64,000 bases of DNA from Gallaecimonas sp. GXIMD4217 (GTDB lineage Bacteria; Pseudomonadota; Gammaproteobacteria; Enterobacterales; Gallaecimonadaceae). Positions 6,266 to 16,168 of the stretch are shown here, piece by piece; positions within the stretch are counted from its first letter, which is position 1, and each line of letters opens with the position of its first letter. The notes under the pieces are model-generated. The model did no database searches, was not told where the DNA came from, and worked only from the letters and a program-made list of their open reading frames with translations. The position numbers and the translations under genes were made by a program. The stretch is from the NCBI RefSeq assembly GCF_038087665.1, contig NZ_CP149925.1, positions 1,798,870-1,862,869 of the forward strand, in the 5' to 3' direction.

Positions 6266-8893
6266 ATGAAAAACCTGTTCACCCTGAGCCCCATTGCCCT
6301 GGCCCTGCTGGCCGGCACCGTCCAGGCCGCCCCCCAGCTTGAGGATGTCGAGCGCATCCAGGTTACCGGCAGCCATATCCAGCGCAGCGACTGGGAGAGC
6401 CACAGCCCCATCACCGTCATCGACAAGGCGCAGATCGCCCGCTCCGGCATCAACAACCTGGAGGAGCTGCTCCAGGAGCTGAGCCTGTCCGCCGGGCCGG
6501 CCGGCAACGCCACCAACGCCTACTGGACCAGCAACGGCTACGGCACCGCCCAGGTCGACCTGCGCGGCCTCGGCATCAAGCGCACCCTGGTGCTGCTGAA
6601 CGGCCGCCGCCTCATCAACGGCGGCACCGGCGCCAACGACGCCGTGGATCTCAACCTGATCCCCCTGCCCCTCATTGAGCGCATCGAAGTGCTGCGCGAC
6701 GGCGCCTCCGCCATCTACGGCGCCGACGCCGTGGCCGGGGTGGTCAACCTGATCACCCGCAAGGCCATGGACGGCGTCGAGCTCTTTGGCCAGTACGGCC
6801 AGACCAGCAAGGGCGACGGCGCCCAGCGCAGCCTCAACCTGCTGGCCGGCACCCGCCTTGGCGACACCGAGCTGGCCCTGAACCTCAACTACGTCAACAC
6901 CGACGCCGTGCTGCAGTCCGCCCGCCACCCCTGCCCCCTGGAGGAAACCGAGCAGGGCCTCGAATGCATCGGCAGCGGCTCTACCCTGGGTGGCCGCGCC
7001 CACCTGGCCGACGGCACCGAGCTGCAGTTCAACCAGGATCCCGGCGGCGACGGCGACTTCTTCGAAGCCTATGATCCGCAAAAGCACGGCTTCAACTGGT
7101 TCCCCTTCCTCAATGCCGTCAGCCCCAGCGAGCGCTTCAACGCCGCCCTCACCCTCAGCCATGAGCTGAGCGACGAGCTGCTGCTCAGCGCCGAGCTTAT
7201 CCACGGCCACCGCGAGTCCGAGCAGATAGTCACCCCCAGGACACTGCGCTCGGCCAGCGTCAGCGCCGCCTTCCCCTTCAACCCCACGGGCCAGGATCTC
7301 ACCCTCAAGAAGCGCCGCATCCTCGAGGCCGGGGTGCCCTTCTTCTACCAGGAGACCGACATCACCCAGGGCACCCTGGCCCTGGAGGGCAGCCTGGCCG
7401 GCGATTACCAATGGCAGCTGAGCTGGAGCCGGGGCATCAACACCGCCAGGGACGGCTGGTCCCAGGACTATGACCAGCAGCGGATCCAGGCCACCCTGGA
7501 CGAAAGCCAGTGCTCCACGGCCCCCGGCGCCGCCATCCCCTGTGGCGACTACTTCGGGGTCGGCGACCTCAGCCCGGCGGTGCTGGACCATATCGGCTAC
7601 CAGCGCGAAGGCAGCGGCGGCAACGAGCTGGACAGATTCGCCGCCGACATCAACGGCGACCTCTACGAGCTGCCGGCCGGCCCCCTGGCCTTTGCCGCCG
7701 GCATCGAATACCGCCAGGAAAGCGGCTGGCGCGATCCGGACCCGGTGGTGCTGGCAAACGGCGGCGAAGACGCCATCCGCGGCGAAACCCGGGTCCGGGA
7801 AGTGTTCGGCGAGCTGGCCCTGCCCCTGGCGGCGGAGCTCAGTGGCGTCAAATCCCTGGAGCTGAGTCTGGCCCTGCGCCACTCCGACTACGACGACTTC
7901 GACGCCAAGACCACCTACAAGGCCGGCCTCAAGTGGGTCGTCAACGACCACTGGATGCTGCGAGCGGTGCGCTCCACCGCCTTCAGGGCCCCCAGCATCA
8001 CCGAACGTTTCGGTGGCACCAACCAGGAAAACCTGCTCACCATAGACCCCTGCGACGGCGCCACCGGCACCATCGCCGCCAACTGCCTGGCCGACGGTGT
8101 GCCGGCCGGCTTCCAACAGGACGGCAGCACCATACTGACCGGGGTCGGCGGCAATCCAGACGTGCAGCCGGAAGAGGCCGACACCCTGAACCTGGGGCTG
8201 ATCCTGGAGTACGGCGACCTGAGCGCCAGCCTGGACTATTTCGACATCCGCCTGGACGACGCCATCGGCAGCGTCGGCGGCACCGACCAGCTCAGGCTCT
8301 GCTACACGGCTCCGCGCCAGTACGCCGGTTTCTGCCAGGGCTTCGAGCGGGATCCGATCACCCACCAGGTGACATTGCTCACCAAGAGGCCCATCAACGT
8401 GGCCAGGGAAAGGGTACGGGGCCTGGATCTGTCCCTGAGCTACCGCCATCTGCTGTTGGGCCTCGACAGCCAGTGGCAGCTGGACGCCACCCGGTTGCTC
8501 GAGCATGAGCGCACCGCCTTCCCCGGCGCCGAGACCGAGCAGCTGCTGGGCCTGATCACCGCCGACCAGGGCAGCTTCGCCAAATGGCGGGCCAATGCCA
8601 GCTGGGTGCTGGCCGGCGACGCCTGGACCCTGGGCTGGACCGGCCGCCTCATCGGCAAGGCCGACGACCAAAACGGCGGCGGCCCCATTGGCCGGGCCGT
8701 GCCCACCGTGGTCTACCACGACCTCAGCGCCAGCTACCGCCTCGGCGAGGATCTGGAGCTGAGGGCCGGCATCGACAACCTGTTCGACAAGGCCGCGCCC
8801 TTCCTCACCTCCTGGAACGACGCCAACACCGACGTCTTCACCTACGATCTGCTGGGCCGGCGCTGGCGCCTGGGCCTGAACTACCGCTTCTAG
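6266..8893 (+). CDS. TonB-dependent outer-membrane receptor (first)
   Basis: An 875-residue outer-membrane transporter. The signal peptide is MKNLFTLSPIALALLAGTVQA. The plug domain begins VERIQVTGSHIQRSDW and includes VDLRGLGIKRTLVLLNGRR and GASAIYGADAVAGVVNLITR. A long beta-barrel follows, ending in the aromatic signature NYRF. The plug resembles the large gammaproteobacterial receptors often called iron, peptide or carbohydrate receptors, so the substrate cannot be told. Several Cys pairs in extracellular-loop-like stretches (CPLEETEQGLEC, CSTAPGAAIPC) suggest loop disulphides. No substrate-linked neighbour or clear Fur box is visible; the translation start has a weak ribosome site. Confidence 0.9.
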   Translation: MKNLFTLSPIALALLAGTVQAAPQLEDVERIQVTGSHIQRSDWESHSPITVIDKAQIARSGINNLEELLQELSLSAGPAGNATNAYWTSNGYGTAQVDLRGLGIKRTLVLLNGRRLINGGTGANDAVDLNLIPLPLIERIEVLRDGASAIYGADAVAGVVNLITRKAMDGVELFGQYGQTSKGDGAQRSLNLLAGTRLGDTELALNLNYVNTDAVLQSARHPCPLEETEQGLECIGSGSTLGGRAHLADGTELQFNQDPGGDGDFFEAYDPQKHGFNWFPFLNAVSPSERFNAALTLSHELSDELLLSAELIHGHRESEQIVTPRTLRSASVSAAFPFNPTGQDLTLKKRRILEAGVPFFYQETDITQGTLALEGSLAGDYQWQLSWSRGINTARDGWSQDYDQQRIQATLDESQCSTAPGAAIPCGDYFGVGDLSPAVLDHIGYQREGSGGNELDRFAADINGDLYELPAGPLAFAAGIEYRQESGWRDPDPVVLANGGEDAIRGETRVREVFGELALPLAAELSGVKSLELSLALRHSDYDDFDAKTTYKAGLKWVVNDHWMLRAVRSTAFRAPSITERFGGTNQENLLTIDPCDGATGTIAANCLADGVPAGFQQDGSTILTGVGGNPDVQPEEADTLNLGLILEYGDLSASLDYFDIRLDDAIGSVGGTDQLRLCYTAPRQYAGFCQGFERDPITHQVTLLTKRPINVARERVRGLDLSLSYRHLLLGLDSQWQLDATRLLEHERTAFPGAETEQLLGLITADQGSFAKWRANASWVLAGDAWTLGWTGRLIGKADDQNGGGPIGRAVPTVVYHDLSASYRLGEDLELRAGIDNLFDKAAPFLTSWNDANTDVFTYDLLGRRWRLGLNYRF

Positions 8894-8904
8894 GGCGAGC
8901 CATT

Positions 8905-8935
8905 AAAAAAGCCGGGACTGGATCCCGGCTTTTTT
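8905..8935. terminator. Bidirectional terminator, TonB receptor / GNAT
   Basis: AAAAAAGCCGGGA / TCCCGGCTTTTTT stem-loop between the convergent receptor and GNAT genes. Six A on one side and six T on the other allow use on both strands. Confidence 0.9.
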
Positions 8936-8968
8936 GTGCTCCATCTGGTTACTTCTCGGCGCTACCGA

Positions 8969-9484
8969 TCAGCATGGCGCCGGGTGCCAGTGCAGGTGGT
9001 GTTCGTACCGGTCCTCACCCACCAGCTCGAAGCCAAGCCGCTCGTAGAGGCCGCGGGCCGGGTTGCCCTTGAGCACCTTCAGGGCCAGGAACTTGCCGCT
9101 GTGCTCGGCCATGGCCATAAAGCGCCTGAGCACCTGGCTGGCAATGCCCCGGCCCTGGTATTCGGGCAGGATCTGCAGCTGCAGTATGTCGACCCGTTCG
9201 GCCGATTCGTGGAATTTGACCAGGCCGATGGGCTCGTCGCCCTGGTGCAGCAGGTAGGCGCAGCCGTAGAGGTCGTCGATGCGGAAACGGTGGTCGTCAT
9301 CGCTGAGGAAGAGTCCCACCCGCTCCAGGTGCTCGGTCATGGTGCGCTTGCGAAGCGTCAGCAGGAAGTCCCTGTCGGCATCGCTGGCCCTGATCAGGCG
9401 CACATCCGCCATGGCAACCGAACCCGCGTTGCCAGGCTCTTCCCAGGCGCTGCCGGGCTGCTGGCTCTGTTTCTGCTGCGCCAT
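8969..9484 (-). CDS. GNAT family N-acetyltransferase
   Basis: A GNAT fold acetyltransferase of about 150 residues plus an N-terminal extension. The acetyl-CoA motif A is LQLQILPEYQGRGIASQVLR, followed by NPARGLYERLGFELVGED. The substrate is unknown. The domain begins at ADVRLIRASD. An internal ATG (9412) would start there but lacks a ribosome site, whereas the ATG at 9484 has AAAGGG six bases upstream and adds a 24-residue polar leader; the latter start is chosen with reserve. Divergent from the hybrid kinase at 9607. Confidence 0.8.
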   Translation of the reverse strand: MAQQKQSQQPGSAWEEPGNAGSVAMADVRLIRASDADRDFLLTLRKRTMTEHLERVGLFLSDDDHRFRIDDLYGCAYLLHQGDEPIGLVKFHESAERVDILQLQILPEYQGRGIASQVLRRFMAMAEHSGKFLALKVLKGNPARGLYERLGFELVGEDRYEHHLHWHPAPC

Positions 9485-9606
9485 GATAATCCCTTTGTCA
9501 TCAACCACCTCAGGGATTCTCGACTTTTCCCGCACGCCTGGCAAGCAAGGCCGCGATAGTTAACTACCCTATGGCTATGGGATTTCCACCTTGGCCAGGG
9601 AAGGAC

Positions 9607-12276
9607 ATGAAGAAAGTCAAAAGTGTACTGGCGCGCATCGCGGCGCTGAAACAGGGCCAGCTGGCCCTGGTGATGGGAGGCCTGTTCCTGGCCGGCATGA
9701 TCTTCACCCTCTTCTATGTCCAGCGCCTGCAGAGCCAACTGGTCCAGAGCACCGTATTGGAGCACAGCCAGCTCTACACCCAGGCCCTGAGCGAGTTCCG
9801 CTCCATCTACACCTCCGAAGTGGTGGCCAGGGCCAAGGCCCAGGGCCTGGAAATCACCCATGACTACGAGAGCAGGCCCGGCGCCCTGCCCCTGCCGGCC
9901 ACCCTGTCCATGAAGCTGGGCGAGCAGATCGGTGCCCGCAGCCATGGCGCCCAGGCCAGGCTCTACAGCGCCTACCCCTTCCCCTGGCGCAGCCAGCAGG
10001 GTGGCGGCCTGCAGGACGCTTTTGCCAGGGACGCCTGGACCTTCCTGCAGGCCAACCCGGGCCAGCACTATTCCCGGTTCGAAACCGTGCAGGGCCAGAG
10101 CGTGCTGCGTTTCGCCAGCGCGGATTTGATGCAGCCCGCCTGTGTCCAGTGCCACAACAGCCACCCGGACTCGCCAAAGTCCGACTGGCAGGTCGGCGAC
10201 GTTCGCGGCGTGCTGGAGGTGATCTATCCCATGAACAGGATCACCAGCGCCGCCAACGCCTCCATGACCGACCTCATCCTGGTGCTGCTGGGCATCACGG
10301 CGCTGATGGTGGCCTGCATCTGGGCGGTGATCCTCAGCCTGGGCAAGGCCAAGGAGCAGGCCGAGCAGGCCAGCCAGACCAAGAGCATGTTCCTGGCCTG
10401 CATGAGCCATGAGATCCGCACCCCCATGAACGGCATCTTCGGGGTGTTCGAGCTGCTCAAGAAGGGCCGCCTGGACAAGGGCCAGCAGGATCTCACCGAG
10501 ATGGGCCTCAGGTCGGCCTCCAGCCTGCTCAAGCTCATCGACGAGATCCTCGACTTCTCGAAACTGGAAGCCGACAAGGTGGAGCTGGACGAGATCCCCT
10601 ACCAGCTGAGGGAGGAGCTGACCAGCCTGGTGGATCTGTTGTGCGGCCAGAGCAGCAAGAAGGGCGTAACCCTGGCGCTGACCCTGGCGCCCGAGCTGCC
10701 GCAGCAGGTGCAGGGGGATCCGGTGCGGCTACGCCAGATCCTCACCAACCTGGTCGGCAACGCCATCAAGTTCACTCCCGAGGGTGGCCGTATCCTGGTG
10801 GACGTGCGGCTGCTGGCCCAGGAGGGCCGGCGTTACCAGCTCAGGTTCCAGGTCAGCGACACCGGCATCGGCATGAGCCAGGAACAGCTGAGCCGGATCT
10901 TCGAGGCCTTCACCCAGGCCGACAACGCCACCACCAGGGAATACGGCGGCACCGGCCTGGGCCTGACCATCGCCAACCGCCTGGTGACGATGATGGGGGG
11001 CCAGATCCAGGTCAGCTCCCAGCGCGGCACGGGCAGCACCTTCACCTTCGACATCTGGCTGACCGGCCTGGATCAGGGCCTTGGCAGGGACCAAGGGCCC
11101 TTTGCCGGCGTTCGGGTGGCGATCTGCAGCCAGGACAGCGTATTGACCGACACCCTGGAGCGGATCCTGGCCAGCTGGGCCATGGTGCCCACCAGGCTGG
11201 CACCGGACGCGATCACCGCTGCCGAACTCGGCGATGCCCGGATCCTGCTGCTGGATCTGGAGCAGGACTGCCAGCAGCTGTACCTGCTGCTGGATGGCCA
11301 GGCCAAACTGCCCGAAGCCGCCCGCCCGGCCCTGATCTCGGTCGGCCCGGCCCCCACCAGCCTGCTGCCCGCCCCCTACCCGGCGCTGTTCCATGCCAGC
11401 CTGGAAAAGCCGCTGATCCAGTCGGCGCTGTACAATCATTTCGCCGCCCTGCTGGCGGTCAGGCAACCCACCTCCCAGGACGACACCGCCAGCGAGAGCC
11501 AGCACTTCTCGCTGCGGGTGCTGCTGGCCGAGGACAACAGGGTCAACCAGGAGGTGGCCACCCAGATGCTGGAGGAGATCGGCTGCCGGGTGGACTGCGC
11601 CGAGAATGGCCGCCTGGCCCTGGAGATGACCCGCCTGGAACACTACGACATCATCTTCATGGACTGCCACATGCCGGTGATGGACGGCTACCAGGCGACC
11701 CGGCAGATCCGCAGCGAGGAAAAACAACAGGCATCCCGGCACCAGCTGATCGTCGCCCTGACCGCCAATGCCCTGGCCGGCGACCGTGAGAAATGCCTGG
11801 AGGCCGGCATGGACGACTACCTCTCCAAGCCCTTCTCCTTCGAAGCGCTCGAAGCCGTGTTGAGCAGGTATTTCAGCCCCAGTGCCGTGGCCAGCGGCGC
11901 CAGCGAGGTGCTGGACGATGCCCAGGCAGCCCGGCTCAGGGCCAAGGGCAAGCCGGGCCAGCCCAGCCTGATGACCAGGCTGAGCCGGCTCTACCTGGAG
12001 GAGTCCAGGCCGATGGTGGACCAGCTGAAGGCCTGCCTGGATCAGGGCGACCTCCAGGGCGGGGCGGGGCTGGCCCACAGCCTCAAATCGTCCACCGCCA
12101 ACCTGGCGGCGCCGGCCCTGGCCGACCACTTCAAGACCCTGGAAGGCCTGCTGCTTGACGGCAGGGGCGATGACGCCAAGGCCCTGCTGGCAGGGCTGAT
12201 GCCCGACTTCGAGGCCCTGTGCAGGCAACTGCAGCTGGAGGCCCAGGGCCAGACCAATCCCGTGGACAAGGACTGA
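9607..12276 (+). CDS. Hybrid histidine kinase with CxxCH (haem c-type) sensor
   Basis: An 889-residue inner-membrane hybrid kinase. Spans lie at about 18-38 and 221-246. The periplasmic domain resembles DUF3365/Tll0287-like sensors and carries CVQCH (C179, C182, H183), a covalent haem c site. After the second span come HisKA with SHEIRTP (H268), HATPase (DTGIGM, GGTGLGL), a degenerate receiver-like stretch, a receiver with phospho-acceptor D686 ([11 protein letters not shown]), and an HPt domain with H824 (AHSLKSS). This is a complete BarA/ArcB-like phosphorelay. ATG chosen after AGGGAAGGAC. The downstream gene starts 3 bp later and is the likely partner; redox or gas sensing is inferred. Confidence 0.88.
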   Translation: MKKVKSVLARIAALKQGQLALVMGGLFLAGMIFTLFYVQRLQSQLVQSTVLEHSQLYTQALSEFRSIYTSEVVARAKAQGLEITHDYESRPGALPLPATLSMKLGEQIGARSHGAQARLYSAYPFPWRSQQGGGLQDAFARDAWTFLQANPGQHYSRFETVQGQSVLRFASADLMQPACVQCHNSHPDSPKSDWQVGDVRGVLEVIYPMNRITSAANASMTDLILVLLGITALMVACIWAVILSLGKAKEQAEQASQTKSMFLACMSHEIRTPMNGIFGVFELLKKGRLDKGQQDLTEMGLRSASSLLKLIDEILDFSKLEADKVELDEIPYQLREELTSLVDLLCGQSSKKGVTLALTLAPELPQQVQGDPVRLRQILTNLVGNAIKFTPEGGRILVDVRLLAQEGRRYQLRFQVSDTGIGMSQEQLSRIFEAFTQADNATTREYGGTGLGLTIANRLVTMMGGQIQVSSQRGTGSTFTFDIWLTGLDQGLGRDQGPFAGVRVAICSQDSVLTDTLERILASWAMVPTRLAPDAITAAELGDARILLLDLEQDCQQLYLLLDGQAKLPEAARPALISVGPAPTSLLPAPYPALFHASLEKPLIQSALYNHFAALLAVRQPTSQDDTASESQHFSLRVLLAEDNRVNQEVATQMLEEIGCRVDCAENGRLALEMTRLEHYDIIFMDCHMPVMDGYQATRQIRSEEKQQASRHQLIVALTANALAGDREKCLEAGMDDYLSKPFSFEALEAVLSRYFSPSAVASGASEVLDDAQAARLRAKGKPGQPSLMTRLSRLYLEESRPMVDQLKACLDQGDLQGGAGLAHSLKSSTANLAAPALADHFKTLEGLLLDGRGDDAKALLAGLMPDFEALCRQLQLEAQGQTNPVDKD

Positions 12277-12279
12277 GCG

Positions 12280-14394
12280 ATGACAAGAAGGCACCAACTG
12301 ACCCGGGTCCTGGTGGTGGACGACGACGCCACCACCAGGCTGATGATGGAAGAATCCCTGGACGATCTGGGCATGGTGGTGGATACGGCCGCAAGCGGCG
12401 ACGGCCTGCTCGACAGGCTCGCCGGCCAGATGCCAGACCTGATCCTGCTGGACGTGAACCTGCCCGGCCAGAATGGCTTCGAGCTGTGCGAGGCCATCCG
12501 CGATGCGCCGGGCGGCGCCCAGGTGCCCATCGTCATGATCACCGGCAAGGACGATCTGGCCTCCATCCACCAGGCCTTCGAAAACGGCGCCACCGACTTC
12601 ATCGCCAAGCCCATCAACTGGGATCTGCTGCCCTTTCGCGTCCGCTACCTGCTGCGCAACAGCCAGTTCTACAAGGATCTCTGCACCAACCGCCAACAGC
12701 TGATCAACACCAAGAAGGTGGCCCGCATCGCCGACTGGTCCTGGGATCTCAGCCAGGGCCAGGGTTACTGGTCCCCCGAGCTGTACCGGCTGCTGGAGCT
12801 GCCCCTGAACAGCCCCGTCGGCAGCCAGCACCAGCTGCTGGATCATGTCTATGACGAAGACAGGGACAGGGTGGCCGATGTCCTGGAGCGGCTGTTCAAC
12901 GAGCACCAGCCCTACGACATCGAATACCGGCTGTTCCGAGGCGAAGGCGAGACCTGCCTCTATGTGCAGGAGCGCTCCCTGGTCATCAACGACGAGCAGG
13001 GCCATCCCCAGTTCATCATCGGCACCATCCAGGACATCAGCCAGCGCAAGGAATTCGAGGCGGAGATCCACTTCCTGGCCTGCCATGACAGCCTCACCGG
13101 TTTCCTCAACCGCGCCGCCTTTCGCGAGCGCCTGGAGGCCGCCATGGCCAGGGCCAATCGCCACGGCTACGGCCTGCCGGTGCTCTTTTTCGACCTGGAC
13201 GACTTCAAGGCCGTCAACGACCGCCTTGGCCATGACACCGGCGATCGCCTGCTCAAGGCCATTGCCCAGAGGATGAAGGCGGTCTTGCGCCGTTACGACG
13301 AGTTGGGCCGGACCGGGACCGCCAAGCGCTCGGAAGACAGCGCCGGCCGCTGGGGCGGCGACGAGTTCGTCGCCCTGCTGGACATGGCCGCCGATCCCAA
13401 GGATCTGGTGCGCATCTGCCGGCGGCTGCTGGACAGCATCCAGGCGCCCGTCGACCTGGGCAGCCAGGCGCTGCAGATCAACGCCAGCATCGGCATCGCC
13501 CTCTATCCCCAGGACGCCGACACGGCAGCCGGACTGATCGGCGCCGCCGACAAGGCCATGTACGCCGCCAAGTCGGCCGGCAAGGGCCGCTTCGCCTTTG
13601 CCAACCCCAGGCTCCACGACCAGGCCAACCGTTACCTGCAGATGGAGGCCAAGCTCCATGAAGCCATCGCCGGTGACGAGCTGAGGCTGTTCTACGAGCC
13701 CGTGGTGGAGCTGGCCACTGGCCGGACGGTGGGCATGGAGGCCAGGCTGCGCTGGCAACTGGACCGGGACGAGGCCCTGTCACCCCATGAGTTCTGGGAC
13801 GTCGCCTGCCAATCCCACCTGCGCCATGATATCGAGAGCTGGGTGCTGGCCAAGGCGGCCAGCCAGGCCAGGCAATGGCAGCAGCAGGGCCGGGAACACT
13901 GGCTGTCCATCAACCTGTCCCAGGCCCAGCTGCTGCATCGGGATTTCCTTGGCCACCTGGATCAGCTGCTGGCCAGCCTGGATCTCAACCCCCACAGGCT
14001 CAGGTTTGAGCTGCCGGAATCGGCCCTGGAGCGGTCCAGCGAGGAGCTGCGCCAGGCCATTGACGAGCTCAGGGCCAGGGGCTGCGGCTTCTACATCGAG
14101 GGATTTGGCCTGGGCCAGCTGTCCCTGCATCATCTCGGCCAATACGGCGTCGATGGCCTCAAGGTGGCCAGGGAAATCGTCGCCGCCCTGGGCCGGGGCC
14201 AGGCCGAATTCAACCTACTCAAGGGCATCGTCGCCATGGGCCTGAGCCTGGATCTGGACGTGGTGGCCGTAGGGGTGGACGACGCCGCCCAGCAGGCGGC
14301 CCTTCAGGGCCTGGATGGCCTGCTGGTCCAGGGCCTGCAATTCGGCCCACCCCAGCCCCTGGACGAAGGCGTTCAGGCCGGCTCCTGCTCATAG
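12280..14394 (+). CDS. REC-PAS-GGDEF-EAL response regulator with degenerate EAL
   Basis: A 704-residue cytoplasmic response regulator. The receiver has D58 (LLDVNLPG) and a conserved K in IAKP. A PAS fold with WSWD follows. The GGDEF motif is intact (RWGGDEF, 357-363), with an I-site RSED (350-353) five residues before it, after a roughly 10-residue insertion. The EAL domain has lost key residues: EAL reads EAR (487-489), DDFGTGYS reads IEGFGLGQ, and LKID reads LKVA. So cyclase activity with product inhibition is likely and phosphodiesterase activity unlikely. Starts 3 bp after the hybrid kinase, and its 3' end overlaps the convergent cupin gene by 22 bp. Confidence 0.88.
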   Translation: MTRRHQLTRVLVVDDDATTRLMMEESLDDLGMVVDTAASGDGLLDRLAGQMPDLILLDVNLPGQNGFELCEAIRDAPGGAQVPIVMITGKDDLASIHQAFENGATDFIAKPINWDLLPFRVRYLLRNSQFYKDLCTNRQQLINTKKVARIADWSWDLSQGQGYWSPELYRLLELPLNSPVGSQHQLLDHVYDEDRDRVADVLERLFNEHQPYDIEYRLFRGEGETCLYVQERSLVINDEQGHPQFIIGTIQDISQRKEFEAEIHFLACHDSLTGFLNRAAFRERLEAAMARANRHGYGLPVLFFDLDDFKAVNDRLGHDTGDRLLKAIAQRMKAVLRRYDELGRTGTAKRSEDSAGRWGGDEFVALLDMAADPKDLVRICRRLLDSIQAPVDLGSQALQINASIGIALYPQDADTAAGLIGAADKAMYAAKSAGKGRFAFANPRLHDQANRYLQMEAKLHEAIAGDELRLFYEPVVELATGRTVGMEARLRWQLDRDEALSPHEFWDVACQSHLRHDIESWVLAKAASQARQWQQQGREHWLSINLSQAQLLHRDFLGHLDQLLASLDLNPHRLRFELPESALERSSEELRQAIDELRARGCGFYIEGFGLGQLSLHHLGQYGVDGLKVAREIVAALGRGQAEFNLLKGIVAMGLSLDLDVVAVGVDDAAQQAALQGLDGLLVQGLQFGPPQPLDEGVQAGSCS

Positions 14395-14759
14395 CCCGGG
14401 GTATCGACGCAGGGCACGCCATTGTGTTCGGCACGCACGTTGCGCACCCGGCTGCCGGGGGGATAGGCGCCCATCACCTGGCAATCCGGACTGGCCTCCA
14501 GGCAGCGGTGGTTGAGGCCGGCCGGGATCAGCACCGCATCGCCCGCCTTGAGCCGATGCTCGTCGCCCCCGGCACCGCCCAGCTCCACCCTGGCCCAGCC
14601 ACTCAGCAGCACCACCACCTCGTGGGCCTCGGGGTGGTAATGGCGGTAGTCGTAGAGGCCGTCTATCCAGGCGTCCACCCAGTCCCTGTCCGCCAGCCGG
14701 GTCTTGATCTGCCCGGGCGTCAGGCCCTTGAAGGCGCCCAAGTACAGTGTCGCTTTCAT
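14373..14759 (-). CDS. Small cupin-domain protein
   Basis: A 128-residue single-domain cupin. Motif 1 is HYHPEAHEVVVLLSG, with His residues and a Glu placed as metal ligands; motif 2 is AGDAVLIPAGLNHRCL. Small cupins may bind metal and act as isomerases, dioxygenases or ligand sensors, so the role is open. GGAGGGAA precedes the ATG. The start overlaps the stop of the LysE/RhtB exporter by 4 bp, so the two are translationally coupled. The tail overlaps the convergent GGDEF-EAL gene. Confidence 0.8.
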   Translation of the reverse strand: MKATLYLGAFKGLTPGQIKTRLADRDWVDAWIDGLYDYRHYHPEAHEVVVLLSGWARVELGGAGGDEHRLKAGDAVLIPAGLNHRCLEASPDCQVMGAYPPGSRVRNVRAEHNGVPCVDTPGYEQEPA

Positions 14760-15379
14760 GTTCCCTCCTTCAGGGTCGAGCCGGCCAGGCCCAGGCCCAG
14801 CAGCACCAGGGCGCCCCCTATGCCCTGCTCGATGCGCTGGCGCAGCCGCGCCACCAGGGCCGCCGTGTGCTCGGACGACAGCGCCAGGGCCACCAGGGCG
14901 AACCAGCCCAGGTGGGCCAGCGAGATGAAGGCGCCATAGCCCAGCTGCACCGCCAGGCCGGTCTCCGGCGATACCACCTGGCTGAACAGGGCCACCACGA
15001 ACAGGGTGGTCTTGGGATTGAGGGCATTGCTGAGAAAGCCCATCCTCAGCGCGGCCCGATCCGATACCGCCGGCGCAGGCCCCCCACTCTCTGGCGTCCT
15101 ACCGGCGCCGCGGATCAGGCCGATGCCCAGCCAGATCAGGTAGGCGGCGCCCAGGTACTTGAGCAGGCTGAACAGGACGATGGACTGGGAGATGATCAGC
15201 CCCACCCCCAGCATGGAGTAGGCCACGTGGATCCACACCGCCAGGGCGATGCCCAGGGCCGTCATCAGCCCGGCCCGGCGTCCCAGCACCATGGCGTTGC
15301 GGCTGGCCATGGCAAAATCGGCGCCCGGGCTGACCACGGCCAGCAGGGTAATGGTGGCAACGGCAATCAATTCCATCAT
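14756..15379 (-). CDS. LysE/RhtB family amino-acid exporter
   Basis: A 207-residue inner-membrane protein with about six spans. The N-terminal signature SPGADFAMASRNAMVLGRRAG and the later NALNPKTTLFVVALFSQ are diagnostic of LysE/RhtB exporters of amino acids or homoserine lactones. Its ATG overlaps the stop of the upstream PQ-loop-like gene (ATGA). Its place in a run that begins with aroF-tyrA suggests, without proof, export of an aromatic amino acid or related metabolite. Confidence 0.88.
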   Translation of the reverse strand: MMELIAVATITLLAVVSPGADFAMASRNAMVLGRRAGLMTALGIALAVWIHVAYSMLGVGLIISQSIVLFSLLKYLGAAYLIWLGIGLIRGAGRTPESGGPAPAVSDRAALRMGFLSNALNPKTTLFVVALFSQVVSPETGLAVQLGYGAFISLAHLGWFALVALALSSEHTAALVARLRQRIEQGIGGALVLLGLGLAGSTLKEGT

Positions 15380-16068
15380 TGGGCAGTCTCCTCAATGCTG
15401 ATACGGCGGCACCTGGCCAGCTCGCTCACCGCCGTCCAGCGGAACAGGGCCATGATGGCCAGCTTGGTCAGGGCACTGGTGCCGGCCAGCACCAGCAGCG
15501 GCCAGCCGCTGTCCAGGCCCATGGCCAGGGCGAAGGCGATGGTGGAGATGTCCATCAGCAGTATGTACTGGGCCATCTTCAGCGACACGGCGCCGGTGCG
15601 GCCCTGGCGCCAGATCAGCAGGCATTGGTGAACATAGCCCTGGGCGATGGCGGCCGCCACCACCAGCATCAGGGTGGTGCCGACCAGGCGGCCCTGGTCG
15701 GCCACGGCCTCGCCCAGCACCAGGCCCAGCAGCGCCAGGCCCAGGCTGGCACCGGCCACCGCCAGCAGGGTGCGGCTGGCCGGGTTTTGGCGGTCGCGCC
15801 AGATCTCGAAGAGGATGGCCAGCACCAGCAGCGAGGCCAGCAGCCGCGGCCAGACCATGTAGTGGTTGAAGGGGCTGATGGCATAGCCGTAGACGAAGAA
15901 GGCCAGGTAGGCGTAAAAGCTGACCCCGAACTGGTTCAGCGACAGCACGGCGCTGGCGTCCTTCATGGTGCGCCGCTGCCAGAGCAGCCGCAGCTGGGAC
16001 CAGAGCCCCAGCAGCGAAAAGAGGATGAAGGCGGTATTGAGGCTGCCGGTCAGATCATAGAGGCTCAT
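15376..16068 (-). CDS. PQ-loop/SWEET-like seven-helix membrane protein
   Basis: A 230-residue, highly hydrophobic protein with about seven spans. Two halves share a pattern: Q plus a bundle of hydrophobics, a short basic loop, then SLNQF...AYLAFFVYG in the first half and SLKMAQY...FALAMG in the second, each followed by WP and a long hydrophobic helix. This resembles the duplicated triple-helix repeat of PQ-loop/SWEET transporters, though the canonical PQ pair is absent. The frame upstream is a tyrA shadow; MSLYDLTG has GGAGGG before it. Coupled to the exporter, 100 bp after tyrA. Assignment is by pattern only. Confidence 0.65.
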   Translation of the reverse strand: MSLYDLTGSLNTAFILFSLLGLWSQLRLLWQRRTMKDASAVLSLNQFGVSFYAYLAFFVYGYAISPFNHYMVWPRLLASLLVLAILFEIWRDRQNPASRTLLAVAGASLGLALLGLVLGEAVADQGRLVGTTLMLVVAAAIAQGYVHQCLLIWRQGRTGAVSLKMAQYILLMDISTIAFALAMGLDSGWPLLVLAGTSALTKLAIMALFRWTAVSELARCRRISIEETAQ

Positions 16069-16168
16069 CAGCCCTCCATAGCAGATCAGCCCCTTGGCCC
16101 GGAGCTGCAAGTCCTTGAGGTCCGGCCAATTTAACAGAGCGCAACCGCCATTCCCAAATCGGACCAGC

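Noticed and set aside
6227-8719. An 830-codon open frame antisense to the first TonB receptor
   Set aside because: Gly/Ala/Val-rich nonsense composition with no motif or ribosome site; the plus strand has signal peptide, plug and barrel.
10729-13758. A 1009-codon minus-strand open frame opposite the kinase and GGDEF-EAL genes
   Set aside because: Antisense to two clear signalling genes; no recognisable domain.
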